From Nitrospirae bacterium JdFR-85 (GTDB taxonomy: Bacteria; Nitrospirota; Thermodesulfovibrionia; Thermodesulfovibrionales; JdFR-85): a DNA stretch of 64,000 nt. The notes below the pieces were generated by a model that ran no database searches, was not told the DNA's origin, and was given only the letters and a program-made list of their open reading frames with translations. The position numbers and the translations under genes were made by a program. The DNA is taken from positions 1 through 64,000 of the forward strand of contig MTOU01000021.1 in NCBI GenBank assembly GCA_002011745.1, read 5' to 3'. Of this stretch, positions 1 to 9,334 are shown in pieces (position 1 is the stretch's first letter; each line of letters starts with the position of its first letter).

Positions 1-1
1 C

Positions 2-3000
2 ACACCTAATGGAGTGTGTCAGGTATGTCATACCCAGACGGGGCACTGGAGGAGTGATGGCACAAGGGCAGCCATAGGGGTACATGCTACTGAGAATGGG
101 ACTGATTGTATGAGGTGTCATCCTCATACTGAGGGGTTTGCTGTAACCTGTTACAGCTGTCATGGATATCCACCTACAACAGCCACTCTTGGGGGTCCTG
201 ATGGTTTGGCAAGCAATGAAGGAGGTACAGGCTCCACCACTGCTGGTGCTCATCAGACCCATGCCGTAACCCGTGGATATACATGTAGTACATGTCATGA
301 AGGAGGGATGCCTGCATCTACTATATATGATAAGATTATCCAGATAGGATTTAATATCTTTAGTGTACAAGGGGGCAGTTATGATGGGCGTAGTACCCTT
401 GCGAATGGTTATTCCTATGGACAGGGCAATGCCTTTACAACTATTACCCAGAATGGGTCAATGAGTTGTAGCAATATCTACTGTCATGGAATGCTTACTG
501 ATGGTACTAATTGGGGTGGAGGGGCGAATACCCAGCCTGTATGGAGTGGTACTGTTGCATGTGGTGACTGCCATGGTGCTACTGCTTCAAATCCTCCCCC
601 TCGAGGGAGTCACTCAAAACATGCTCGTGCCTATCTTGATGGTTATAATTATAGCTGTGGACTCTGTCATACAGACCCTACGGTGGATGAATCCCTTCAT
701 GTGAACAATAGATCCGAGATTGTATTTTCATCTGATCCCAAGACTTCTGGAGGGACCTACAGTGGTACTGATACCATGCTTGATGCTTATGGTACATGTA
801 ATAATATTTACTGTCACAGTACTGTACAGTCCTCTCCACCAGGAAGTGGTCCTACCTACAGGCAGACACCTCAATGGGGTGCCACAATATCCGGTTGTGA
901 TCAGTGTCACTACTACAGTAGCTCTACGCCACAGCTTGCTACAGGCAGTCATCAGAAACACTTTGATTATTCAGAACCTCAGGAGTGTTATCCCTGCCAT
1001 AATTATAATAATACTGATGATCCCTGTTTTTCCTGTCACGATCCTACTACTGTACAGCCTCAAAGGGACAGACATGCTAACTACACCATAGATGTAGCAT
1101 TTGCTCCCAAATATGGAGGTACTTATTCTGGCACTTCCCAACCTGGAGATGCCTATGGTTCCTGTTCAAGTGTTTACTGCCACAGTGATGGTACAGATAC
1201 GCCCACATATACAACTCCCACGTGGGGCAATCCTGCTTCTGGTGCCTGTGGGACCTGTCATGGGGCAACAGCCTCCACACCTCCTTCTACCGGAAGCCAT
1301 GCAAAGCATGCTGGCAGTACAGCAATATATCAATTTAAGTGTTATAAATGTCATACGAATACTGTGAATAATGATGCCCCTGCCACAGTGTCTGCGTCAG
1401 GATACAGTACCTACCATGTGAATAAAACAAGGGATGTGGCAATAGAACCTTATACTGCTGGCTCTGTGCCTGGTGGTGGAAGCTTTGATCCTGCTACTAA
1501 ACAGTGTTCTAATGTATATTGCCATAGTAATGCCAAGGTGGGTACAGCAGTTGAACAGTATGCCATTGTAACCTGGGGTGGAGCAGCTCTTGATTGTACA
1601 TCCTGTCATGATTATCCTCCTTCCTATACAAATGGCGGGGCAGGTACTGCTACTGCCAACAGCCATCCTACCCATGTAAACAGTGGGATAGGTTGTCAGA
1701 AGTGCCATAATCAGACTACACAGGATGGTACAACCATAAGATTGGATATACTGCCTACCAAACATGTAAACGCAAATACACAAGATGTATACTTTGACTC
1801 TACAAATCCTTCCGGGATATATAATACAGCCTCTAAAACATGCTCTACCATCACCTGTCACAATGACGGAACCGCTGTATGGACTGGTGGTACTGCAGCA
1901 GGAGATACTCCAGCATGGGGAACCGATGCTGGCTGTGGTGCATGCCATGGTAATACAATGTATACTGACTACAGAAAGGCTGCACCTCTTTATACCTCAG
2001 GCTCACCAAAACCTAATGCCCATCAGTATCATGTGGATACAAGAGCTACTCCCTCAGGAGAGACACAGTGTTTACACTGCCATTATGCAACTACAACTAC
2101 AAACACCACAATAACAGATCCAGCAAATCATAAGAATGATGTTTATGATGTGGTGGCAGGTTCTACATATCCAGATGGTGATAACATAACAGGAGGAGCT
2201 GTAACAGTAACAATTAATTATACCTTCAATGGGAGTCCTTCTGATGATACCTGTTCAAATGTCTCCTGTCATCCTACGGGTCTTGCTGGTACAAAGACAG
2301 CAAGTGTTACAGTCTGGAGTGATAACTATAACTGTACTGACTGTCATAATATTGATCTTACCAATACCACAGGTTATCATCATGCAATGAATAATACACA
2401 GTCTGGGTATCCAACTACTGTTCCTCAGGGTGATGCTACTACAGGCACCAATGCTACAAGCAGAAAGTGTACCATGTGCCATGTAGACCATAGTATATTC
2501 AGCCCGAGACTGAATGCAAGTAATACCACAGGAAGGTCAATGCTCTTGAGAACAGATATCGCTACTGTACCAACAGCAACGAGTGGATATGCAAACAGTG
2601 ATTATGTGACAGGTGGAGGAATTTGTATCAGTTGTCATCAGAACTCTCTAACAAAGGATACAAGCAGAAGGGCCTCTGATGGAACCACTGCTACTGTTGT
2701 AGTAACAGATACAGATTACGCAGGCAGTGCTCACCAGTATACTGTTACCTCAACACTCCATGATGGTTCTACATTCAATGCAAATTGTTCCAAGTGTCAT
2801 AATGCAAGGAATAATGAGACTACTACATTTCAGACCTCAGCCAACAAGTTTGCTCTCCATGACAGTACTGTGAGGAGACTGTTTGCATTCCTCGGAATTA
2901 CCACACCCACAGATCCTCTTGAGGAGAATTTCTGCTTCAGATGTCATAGTCAGAGTACTGATACCAATCCTGGAGGTGGTCCTGCAAAGGCAACTGGAGG

Positions 3001-4120
3001 AATGGACTATTATGGTGTGGCTACTATGAGTGGAGAGTCAGAGGCGATATATTCTATCTTCGATACAAAGGCATACACACATCCTGTAACCTCGATTTCA
3101 GGTATACACAAGCCTGGAGATGGTTCCTCATACAATGATGGTTCACTAACTGGAACAAATCGTCATGCCGAATGTGAGGACTGTCATAACCCCCATGCTG
3201 CTACTGCTTCGAATCCTCTGAAAGGAGCATCTGGAGTAAGTATAGCTAATCCAACAACCAATTTTACAGAGCTGACATCCACAAATTATACCTATGTGTC
3301 TGATGCTTCTGTCACAGTAACACAGCCTGATGGTACAACTACTATAAACCTTGACTACAAGGTGTGTATGAAGTGTCATTCAAACTGGGCCTATGGTGTC
3401 TCTACAAATGCACCTAATCCAACTCCTTCCGCCACCTGGCAACAGACCAATATGGCTCAGGAGTTTAATGTAAACAACTGGTCTTATCATTATGTGGAGG
3501 GAGACCTCTTGGCATCAGTTGCACCAGACCCTGGCACCACTGGTTGCGATTCTTTTGGTCCTTCAGGGCTTGCAAATACTACTCCAAGGGCCAGCACCAC
3601 TTATGGTAGTTTCAACAGTACCTATATAGGCCAGATGGAACCCACACTGGCGGGTCTGACTGATGCTGAAAGGAGGCAGGCTAAGTTGAGGTGTAGCAGT
3701 TGTCATGGAGTAGACAATGCATCAGGTACAACTCCCGAAGGGCCTCATGGTTCTTCATATGCCTTTATTCTTAAGGTACCTTCAGGAAGCCCTTATACCA
3801 GATGGGATAGTACTGTATCAGAGAGGGATGGTAATGTCTGGTGTTTCAACTGTCATGACCCTAATTTTAGTAGTACTGGATTCATGGAGGGCACCAGGAA
3901 TCTTCATACCAGAGATCACAACAAGAGGCCTTGTCAGTATTGTCATGTGGCGATACCTCATGGTTGGAAGAGATATAGATTCCTGAAGTTTGTGGATTGT
4001 GATCCTGCACCTTACAATGCTACAGGGAATACGGGACTTAAGAGTGGAATTAATTGGAAGACGAGCGGTAACTGGCAGGAGAATGACTGTCATGATGCTG
4101 CAGTGGCAGGGTGTGGTTAA
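2..4120 (+). CDS. Giant multihaem c-type cytochrome (CX4CH/CX2CH repeat family), 5'-truncated by window edge
   Basis: The reading frame is open from base 2 and the true start lies before the window; a GTG at 14 is only an internal codon, so no signal peptide is visible. About 1370 residues carry 31 putative haem-binding motifs: 25 CX2CH and six CX4CH. The CX4CH motifs begin at bases 467, 797, 1163, 1505, 1841 and 2252, spaced 330-411 bases. Each sits in a repeat of the form YG-C-x4-CH, then PxW or VW, then CGxCHG and GSHxKH. This alternation is the CxxxxCH/CxxCH domain family first noted in Geobacter. From about 2450 only CX2CH motifs occur. There is no C-terminal anchor, so the protein is probably periplasmic or exported to the surface for long-range electron transfer. 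A cytochrome c maturation pair follows 24 bases downstream. The family is clear; the electron partners are unknown. Confidence 0.95.
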   Translation, partial: TPNGVCQVCHTQTGHWRSDGTRAAIGVHATENGTDCMRCHPHTEGFAVTCYSCHGYPPTTATLGGPDGLASNEGGTGSTTAGAHQTHAVTRGYTCSTCHEGGMPASTIYDKIIQIGFNIFSVQGGSYDGRSTLANGYSYGQGNAFTTITQNGSMSCSNIYCHGMLTDGTNWGGGANTQPVWSGTVACGDCHGATASNPPPRGSHSKHARAYLDGYNYSCGLCHTDPTVDESLHVNNRSEIVFSSDPKTSGGTYSGTDTMLDAYGTCNNIYCHSTVQSSPPGSGPTYRQTPQWGATISGCDQCHYYSSSTPQLATGSHQKHFDYSEPQECYPCHNYNNTDDPCFSCHDPTTVQPQRDRHANYTIDVAFAPKYGGTYSGTSQPGDAYGSCSSVYCHSDGTDTPTYTTPTWGNPASGACGTCHGATASTPPSTGSHAKHAGSTAIYQFKCYKCHTNTVNNDAPATVSASGYSTYHVNKTRDVAIEPYTAGSVPGGGSFDPATKQCSNVYCHSNAKVGTAVEQYAIVTWGGAALDCTSCHDYPPSYTNGGAGTATANSHPTHVNSGIGCQKCHNQTTQDGTTIRLDILPTKHVNANTQDVYFDSTNPSGIYNTASKTCSTITCHNDGTAVWTGGTAAGDTPAWGTDAGCGACHGNTMYTDYRKAAPLYTSGSPKPNAHQYHVDTRATPSGETQCLHCHYATTTTNTTITDPANHKNDVYDVVAGSTYPDGDNITGGAVTVTINYTFNGSPSDDTCSNVSCHPTGLAGTKTASVTVWSDNYNCTDCHNIDLTNTTGYHHAMNNTQSGYPTTVPQGDATTGTNATSRKCTMCHVDHSIFSPRLNASNTTGRSMLLRTDIATVPTATSGYANSDYVTGGGICISCHQNSLTKDTSRRASDGTTATVVVTDTDYAGSAHQYTVTSTLHDGSTFNANCSKCHNARNNETTTFQTSANKFALHDSTVRRLFAFLGITTPTDPLEENFCFRCHSQSTDTNPGGGPAKATGGMDYYGVATMSGESEAIYSIFDTKAYTHPVTSISGIHKPGDGSSYNDGSLTGTNRHAECEDCHNPHAATASNPLKGASGVSIANPTTNFTELTSTNYTYVSDASVTVTQPDGTTTINLDYKVCMKCHSNWAYGVSTNAPNPTPSATWQQTNMAQEFNVNNWSYHYVEGDLLASVAPDPGTTGCDSFGPSGLANTTPRASTTYGSFNSTYIGQMEPTLAGLTDAERRQAKLRCSSCHGVDNASGTTPEGPHGSSYAFILKVPSGSPYTRWDSTVSERDGNVWCFNCHDPNFSSTGFMEGTRNLHTRDHNKRPCQYCHVAIPHGWKRYRFLKFVDCDPAPYNATGNTGLKSGINWKTSGNWQENDCHDAAVAGCG

Positions 4121-4144
4121 AAATAATAGATTTCAGGTTGATAT

Positions 4145-5479
4145 GTGAGAGTAATAAAGGTTCTCAAGTCAAGGCGATATGCAGTTACATTTATCATATT
4201 GATAACACTCTCACTTGTACTTGCCACGCTGGTGCCGCAAAGAGCCAGAATGAGCGAGGCCGAATGGTTCAGGTTTCGGGCCAGATTCCCTGAGGTTGCA
4301 GAGTTCATCCATCTTACAGGTCTTGACCATATTTATACTACCTGGTGGTTTCTCATAATAGTAGGGCTATTCTCACTTAATATTGGCTTGAATCTTTCAG
4401 AAAGGGTAGGTGTTGCCTTAAAACAACAGAGGAACAACAGACCTCTGGGACCTGAGCAGATAAAGAGACTCAGTCTTCATAATATCCTGGCTGTGTCCGA
4501 AGATATGGAGCAGACAGTGCAGAGGGCTGTCAAAGTGTTGAGGAGGTTTCATTATAGAGTGAAATTATCTCCTGGAGGTATTTATGCATATAAGGGGAAG
4601 ATAGGATACTGGTGGGTACCTCTGTTCCATGGAGGTTTACTCACAGTGATTGCTGGAGTATTGATAAGTGGGCTTTTCAGGTTCAGTGGTACCTTTGAAA
4701 TCTCAGAAGGACAGATCTTCTATGGCAGAGAGGATGAGTTTATCAGTAAAGCATATGGAGCATCAGGTTACAGACCCGAATTTGACTTTTCTTTGAGACT
4801 TAAAAAATTCAGGGTTCAGTACTGGGATGATAAACATCCGAGACTTTACCAGAGTATAATGGAGGTGTTGCCCAGAGAGGGAGAGGCTTTTACAAAAGAG
4901 GTAGAGATGAATAAACCCTTACGATACAAGGGATTCTCCTTTTACCAGACCAAGTATTATGGGTATTCTGCATATTTCAGTCTGGTTGATAAAAGAGGTA
5001 TGGAACGGACTACAGGATATGTAAACTTTCCTTACAGGGAAAGATATAATAAGGAGGTGCTAAAACAGGATTTCGTTGTTCCTGGCACCAAGGTTCAAGC
5101 AATACTTGAGTTAATGCCTTACAACCCTGCTTCTGTTAAGATAGACATAAGAGAGGGATTGAGGAAAATATGGAGTGGGACTCTTAATGAAGGAGATGGG
5201 GTTGAGATAGGAGACTTTTGGCTTAGGTTTAATAGAGTCCTCTACTGGACCGGGATTTATGTCTCCAAGGACCCGGGTGTAGGGGTGGTTTACTCTGGTT
5301 TTGTATTGATTGTACTTTCAACAATGGGAATGGTCTTTGTAATACCCAGAATAGTATGGATAGCCTTTGGCAATGGGAAACTCTATATAGGTGCCCATGC
5401 ATATCGGAATAAAGAATTTATTGAGGAAGAGTTCAGAAGGATTATAGATGAATTAAAAGGGGCGTTTTATGGATATTAA
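4145..5479 (+). CDS. resB: ResB-like cytochrome c maturation protein (System II), copy 1
   Basis: This 444-residue membrane protein works with CcsA to move haem across the membrane and attach it to apocytochrome c. It has the ResB pattern: an N-terminal membrane segment after VLKSRRYA, a second around residues 70-88, a third around 155-175, a large periplasmic middle region with the stretch KPLRYKGFSFYQTKYYG, and a last membrane segment near residue 400. The start is GTG at 4145 with no convincing Shine-Dalgarno. The gene lies 24 bases after the giant cytochrome and overlaps ccsA by 11 bases, so the three are probably co-transcribed. A second ResB occurs at 30150-31529. Preference for the CX4CH motifs of the upstream cytochrome is an inference. 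Confidence 0.92.
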   Translation: MRVIKVLKSRRYAVTFIILITLSLVLATLVPQRARMSEAEWFRFRARFPEVAEFIHLTGLDHIYTTWWFLIIVGLFSLNIGLNLSERVGVALKQQRNNRPLGPEQIKRLSLHNILAVSEDMEQTVQRAVKVLRRFHYRVKLSPGGIYAYKGKIGYWWVPLFHGGLLTVIAGVLISGLFRFSGTFEISEGQIFYGREDEFISKAYGASGYRPEFDFSLRLKKFRVQYWDDKHPRLYQSIMEVLPREGEAFTKEVEMNKPLRYKGFSFYQTKYYGYSAYFSLVDKRGMERTTGYVNFPYRERYNKEVLKQDFVVPGTKVQAILELMPYNPASVKIDIREGLRKIWSGTLNEGDGVEIGDFWLRFNRVLYWTGIYVSKDPGVGVVYSGFVLIVLSTMGMVFVIPRIVWIAFGNGKLYIGAHAYRNKEFIEEEFRRIIDELKGAFYGY

Positions 5480-6299
5480 TACCGAAGTACTGCTTCACTG
5501 GCTTGCTACAACAGCTTATGGATTAAGTAGTGTGGGGGCTATTGTTGGATTCGTTTTTAAGAGGGAAAAGATTATTGATACCGCCCTCTGGATAGGTCTC
5601 TTGGGTCTCCTTCCACATACTGTTGCAATAGGAGGCAGGTGGCTCAGGGTAGGCCATGGACCATATATAAACATGTATGAAGTGATGAGTTCTGATGCCT
5701 GGGTTGCCATGGTATTTTATCTGCTTATACAGTTGAGGTTTAAGTTTCTCAAGAAGGCGGCACCAGTTATTATGTCTCTGATCTTTCTCTCTATGGGATT
5801 TGGCCTTATGAGTACCAGAGATGAGATACCTCTGCCTCCTTCACTGAGGAGCTACTGGCTTGTACTTCATGTAATCTTTGCAAAGCTCTGTAGTGCATCA
5901 CTGCTGGTTGCCTTTGGCTGTGCTGGATTGTATTTATACAAAAACTCCAGAAAAGAGGAGACAGGTTTTACAGAGAAGCTACCCTCTCTGCAGAGATTGG
6001 ATCTTCTTATATACAGATTTAATGCATTAGGTTTTGCCTTCCTTACCATAATGATTATAGCAGGCTCTATATGGGCGAATAATGCATGGGGTAGATACTG
6101 GGCCTTTGATCCTGTGGAGACATGGTCTCTGATTACATGGCTTGCCTATGGCCTTTTTCTTCACTTGAGACTTAACAGGCAGTGGACTGGCAGAAGGTCT
6201 GCGTATGTTACATTGTTCATATTCACCCTCTCGGTGCTCTCATTCTTCTTTATACCCTATTTTCTGAAAACTGTACATTCTGAATATCTGGTAAGATGA
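5469..6299 (+). CDS. ccsA: CcsA-like cytochrome c synthase subunit (System II), copy 1
   Basis: A 276-residue polytopic membrane protein of the haem-handling (WWD) family. The tryptophan-rich motif WANNAWGRYWAFDP begins at residue 202. Histidines expected to bind haem are seen in VLHVIF before it, in LFLHLRL after it, and in the C-terminal TVHSEY. With ResB it forms the haem transporter and synthase that makes thioether bonds to CXnCH motifs in the periplasm. The start overlaps resB by 11 bases and the stop overlaps the next gene by 4, indicating translational coupling. A paralogue lies at 31519-32394 with the order of the pair reversed. Confidence 0.94.
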   Translation: MDINTEVLLHWLATTAYGLSSVGAIVGFVFKREKIIDTALWIGLLGLLPHTVAIGGRWLRVGHGPYINMYEVMSSDAWVAMVFYLLIQLRFKFLKKAAPVIMSLIFLSMGFGLMSTRDEIPLPPSLRSYWLVLHVIFAKLCSASLLVAFGCAGLYLYKNSRKEETGFTEKLPSLQRLDLLIYRFNALGFAFLTIMIIAGSIWANNAWGRYWAFDPVETWSLITWLAYGLFLHLRLNRQWTGRRSAYVTLFIFTLSVLSFFFIPYFLKTVHSEYLVR

Positions 6300-6763
6300 T
6301 AAAGAAAGGATGTGCAGTTTTGGTGGTTGGTGTTATTGGATTTATGCTATGTGGGTGTGAAAAGCACCCTGAGGATGCAGAGATTATATCTGTAGTGTAT
6401 AGGTATAATCAGGCACTAATTGAGGCATACAGTAAAATGAATTTTAATTCTTTAAAAGATGTGGCTACAGAGCAGGAGTATAGAAAGGTTATGGTATATA
6501 TCAATTCCTATGCAGGGTTGAATCAGAGGATAAATGCCAGATTGATAGGTTTTAGGATTGAAAAGGTTGAAGGCAAAAGAAGAGACCTCTTCTATGTATT
6601 TACTTCAGAGACATGGGAATATGAGAGAGTGGATATAGAAACGGGCAGAATATTAAATCCAGAAAGGCGATATATCTATAAAATGAGATATGAGATTGTA
6701 AGGGATAGGGATGACAGATGGAAGGTTAATGGTCTGAAAGTTCTTGAGGAAGTGAAGATATGA
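6296..6763 (+). CDS. Small lipoprotein of unknown function, possibly NTF2-like
   Basis: A 155-residue protein with a basic N-terminus, a hydrophobic segment and a lipobox ending LCGC around residue 21, so it is predicted to be lipid-anchored on the periplasmic side. The mature part has an early helix with YRYNQALIEAYSKMNF, then alternating strands ending in DRDDRWKVNGLKVLEE. That layout resembles small alpha+beta NTF2/Tim44-like folds, but no family is certain. It overlaps ccsA and the next gene by 4 bases each (ATGA), so it is made together with the cytochrome synthase. Helping apocytochrome handling would fit the context and is only an inference. Confidence 0.8.
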   Translation: MIKKGCAVLVVGVIGFMLCGCEKHPEDAEIISVVYRYNQALIEAYSKMNFNSLKDVATEQEYRKVMVYINSYAGLNQRINARLIGFRIEKVEGKRRDLFYVFTSETWEYERVDIETGRILNPERRYIYKMRYEIVRDRDDRWKVNGLKVLEEVKI

Positions 6764-8217
6764 AAAGGATAAAGAAGATACTTCTTGTAACACCTCCATA
6801 TCATTCTGGTGTAGTGGAGTCAGCAGGGGTATGGCTGAATTTAGGGTTTGTGTATATTGCCGGTAGTCTTCGTGCTGCAGGATATGAGCCTGAGATATAC
6901 GATGCCATGAGCTATTGGCATGGATATGAGGATATACAGAAGAGGATAATAGATTCAATGCCTGATGTAGTTGCCACAACAGCCTTTACTGCTGAAGTGG
7001 TGGATGCTTTGAGAGTCCTTAGACTTGCAAAGGAGATAAATCCTGAGATTGTTACTGTCATAGGGAATGTCCATCCCACTTTCTGTTATGAAGAGATATT
7101 GAGAGAGTCACATGAATATGTGGATTTTGTAGTACGGGGTGAGGGTGAGGAGACAATGGTGGAGTTGGTGGAGTGTATAAATGAGGGAGAAGACCCTGCC
7201 AAAGTACGCTCTCTGGCATTTTATAGAGATGAAGAAGTAGTGGTTACACCGCCTCGACCTTTTGTTAGGGATCTGGACAGGTTACCATTAGCGTGGGATC
7301 TGATTGACTGGCCTTTATATAAATACAAGCCAATGGAAGGTTCAACCCTTGCAATAGTGAGCTCTTCAAGGGGATGTAATCAACAGTGCAGTTTCTGTTC
7401 CCAACAACTATTCTGGAAGAGGAAGTGGCGAGGAAGAAGCCCCGAAAGTTTTGTCAGTGAACTGGAGTATCTTCGTGACACCTATGGAGTGAATGTGGTG
7501 ATGATAGCAGATGAGACTCCCACACTTTCCAGAAGTAGATGGGAACGTATTCTTGATCTTCTGATTGAGAGGGATGTGGGTATAAAGATTCTTATGGAGA
7601 CAAGAGTGGACGATATCCTTAGGGATGAAGATATTATGTGGAAATACAGAGAGGCAGGGATTGATCATATATATGTGGGAGTGGAGTCTACATCCCAAGA
7701 GACCCTTGACAGATTTAAAAAGAATATAAAGGTGGAAGAGTCTAAAAAGGCTATTGATTTGATTAACGAGTATGAAATAGTATCTGAGACTTCTTTTGTT
7801 CTGGGTATGCCTGATGATACAGTAGATAGATTCAGAGAGACTGTTGAACTTGCAAAGTTTTACAATCCTGACCTTGCATTCTTTCTTGCTATAGCTCCTT
7901 GGCCCTATTCTGAGATATATTCAGAACTCAAGGAATATATTGTAATAAAGGATTATAGAAGATATAATCTTGTAGAGCCTGTAGTGAAACCTAAGAATAT
8001 GACCCTTGAAGAGGTATCCTATGAACTTGGAAGGGCATCAAGAGAATTCTATATGTATAAATTAGAGAATCTCGATTCCATGACATTAAAGAAGAGAGAA
8101 TTTATGATCAAGGTAGTAAACCTGATTGCTACAAGTTCTTATCTCGCCAAGGCTATGAAAGGCGAAATACCAGAGGAGATAAGGAAGATACTTCAGAGTC
8201 TGGAGATCAAAAGGTAA
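6760..8217 (+). CDS. B12-binding domain radical SAM protein (BchE/P-methylase-like)
   Basis: A 485-residue enzyme with two modules. Residues about 5-140 form a cobalamin-binding Rossmann domain, with GNVHPTFCYEEIL typical of the BchE-like family. The radical SAM domain carries the [4Fe-4S] motif C206-x3-C210-x2-C213 inside RGCNQQCSFCSQQ, followed by MIADETPTL and GVESTSQETLDRF segments. Such proteins catalyse anaerobic radical cyclisation, methylation or oxygen insertion, including on tetrapyrroles. The substrate cannot be read from the sequence. The 4-base overlap with the lipoprotein gene ties it to the resB-ccsA run, which makes a tetrapyrrole or cytochrome-related role worth testing. An O-methyltransferase follows after 151 bases. 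Confidence 0.9.
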   Translation: MKRIKKILLVTPPYHSGVVESAGVWLNLGFVYIAGSLRAAGYEPEIYDAMSYWHGYEDIQKRIIDSMPDVVATTAFTAEVVDALRVLRLAKEINPEIVTVIGNVHPTFCYEEILRESHEYVDFVVRGEGEETMVELVECINEGEDPAKVRSLAFYRDEEVVVTPPRPFVRDLDRLPLAWDLIDWPLYKYKPMEGSTLAIVSSSRGCNQQCSFCSQQLFWKRKWRGRSPESFVSELEYLRDTYGVNVVMIADETPTLSRSRWERILDLLIERDVGIKILMETRVDDILRDEDIMWKYREAGIDHIYVGVESTSQETLDRFKKNIKVEESKKAIDLINEYEIVSETSFVLGMPDDTVDRFRETVELAKFYNPDLAFFLAIAPWPYSEIYSELKEYIVIKDYRRYNLVEPVVKPKNMTLEEVSYELGRASREFYMYKLENLDSMTLKKREFMIKVVNLIATSSYLAKAMKGEIPEEIRKILQSLEIKR

Positions 8218-8368
8218 ACTCCCGATCCAAGCACCTTTCTTGCCTTAGGTAAATAGTTTCCAAAAATTAAAGAGATAGTCTCTTCTGATCCAAGTCAATC
8301 GCAAGATCAGAATAGTTTTTGATCATTTGACAGATATTGGTATCTTTAATTATCCTTAATAAATCGTT

Positions 8369-9334
8369 ATGAGTGCTTCCACCGAACTGCAGAAGCTGAG
8401 ATCTGTTGCTACAGGCTTCATGGGTGCAAGGGTGCTCATTACTGCAAACACCCTCGGTGTGTTTGAGCTTCTTGAGAGACCTCTGAGTGCCCAAAGTGTA
8501 TCCAGAAGACTCAATACCTCAAAAAGGGCAACGGAGATATTGCTTGATGCCCTTGTGTCCCTCGGTTTTTTAAAGAAGTCTGGCAGAAGGTATCAGAACT
8601 CTTCTGTCTCAAACAGATTTCTCCTCAGGAAGAGTCCACACTACCAGGGAGACCTCCTCAGACACTACGGCAATCTGTGGCAGAGCTGGTCTGGGCTTGA
8701 CGAGGTCGTCAGCAGAGGTGAACCCTCCTCTGCTGAGTTTGACTTCAGGGCATTCATCATGGCAATGGACAATATAGCGAGATTCAAGGTGAAAGAGGTG
8801 ATGAGGAAGGTTCGCCTTAAAGGTGTTAAGAGGGTACTTGATCTCGGAGGAGGTCCCGGCACATATAGCCTCGCCTTTGCCAGGAAGGCAGAGGAGGTGG
8901 TGCTTTACGATAGACCCGAGACACTCAAGATTGCCAAGGAGAACATAAGGAATGACCCATTTAAAGACAGGGTGGTACTTAAGGCAGGTGACTTTATGGT
9001 TGATGATCTGGGAGAAGGTTATGATATGGTATTCATGAGCCAGATACTACATTCATACAGTGAAAAAGAATGTCTCGGACTGATAAAGAAGGTTAAGAGG
9101 TCGCTTCTTGATGGAGGCATGGTAGTGATCCATGAATTCTATCTTGACAGGACAAGGACATCACCTGCATCTGGTGCTCTGTTTGCCGTAAACATGCTGG
9201 TTAATACACCTTCTGGTAGAAGCTATACCCATGAGGAACTACGATCGTGGCTTAAGAAGGCAGGTTTTCGAGTCTTTCAATCAGACAGACTTCAGGAGAC
9301 AGTGCTTATACAGGCTGAAAAAAGGGGATCGTGA
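8369..9334 (+). CDS. SAM-dependent O-methyltransferase with winged-helix dimerisation domain
   Basis: A 321-residue protein of the hydroxyindole/hydroxyneurosporene O-methyltransferase type. The N-terminal third is a winged-helix dimerisation domain (LGVFELLERPLSAQSVSRRL). The catalytic Rossmann domain has the SAM-binding glycine motif VLDLGGGPGTYSLAFA near residue 158 and the later segment MSQILHSYSEKE. Relatives methylate small hydroxylated aromatic or isoprenoid compounds and some chlorins (BchU). Together with the BchE-like gene just upstream it could act in one modification pathway. The ATG has no clear Shine-Dalgarno. The end overlaps the next gene by 4 bases (GTGA). Confidence 0.88.
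   Translation: MSASTELQKLRSVATGFMGARVLITANTLGVFELLERPLSAQSVSRRLNTSKRATEILLDALVSLGFLKKSGRRYQNSSVSNRFLLRKSPHYQGDLLRHYGNLWQSWSGLDEVVSRGEPSSAEFDFRAFIMAMDNIARFKVKEVMRKVRLKGVKRVLDLGGGPGTYSLAFARKAEEVVLYDRPETLKIAKENIRNDPFKDRVVLKAGDFMVDDLGEGYDMVFMSQILHSYSEKECLGLIKKVKRSLLDGGMVVIHEFYLDRTRTSPASGALFAVNMLVNTPSGRSYTHEELRSWLKKAGFRVFQSDRLQETVLIQAEKRGS

Noticed and set aside
486..3986. Several 60-180 codon open frames in other frames and on the opposite strand of the giant cytochrome
   Set aside because: The low stop-codon density comes from the Thr/Gly/Cys-rich repeats; none has a recognisable protein, and the + frame carries 31 haem motifs.
8218..8368. Repeated GATCCAAG (8223 and 8286) as a regulatory element
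   Set aside because: Two eight-base matches in a 150-base gap are weak, and no dyad or promoter geometry supports them.
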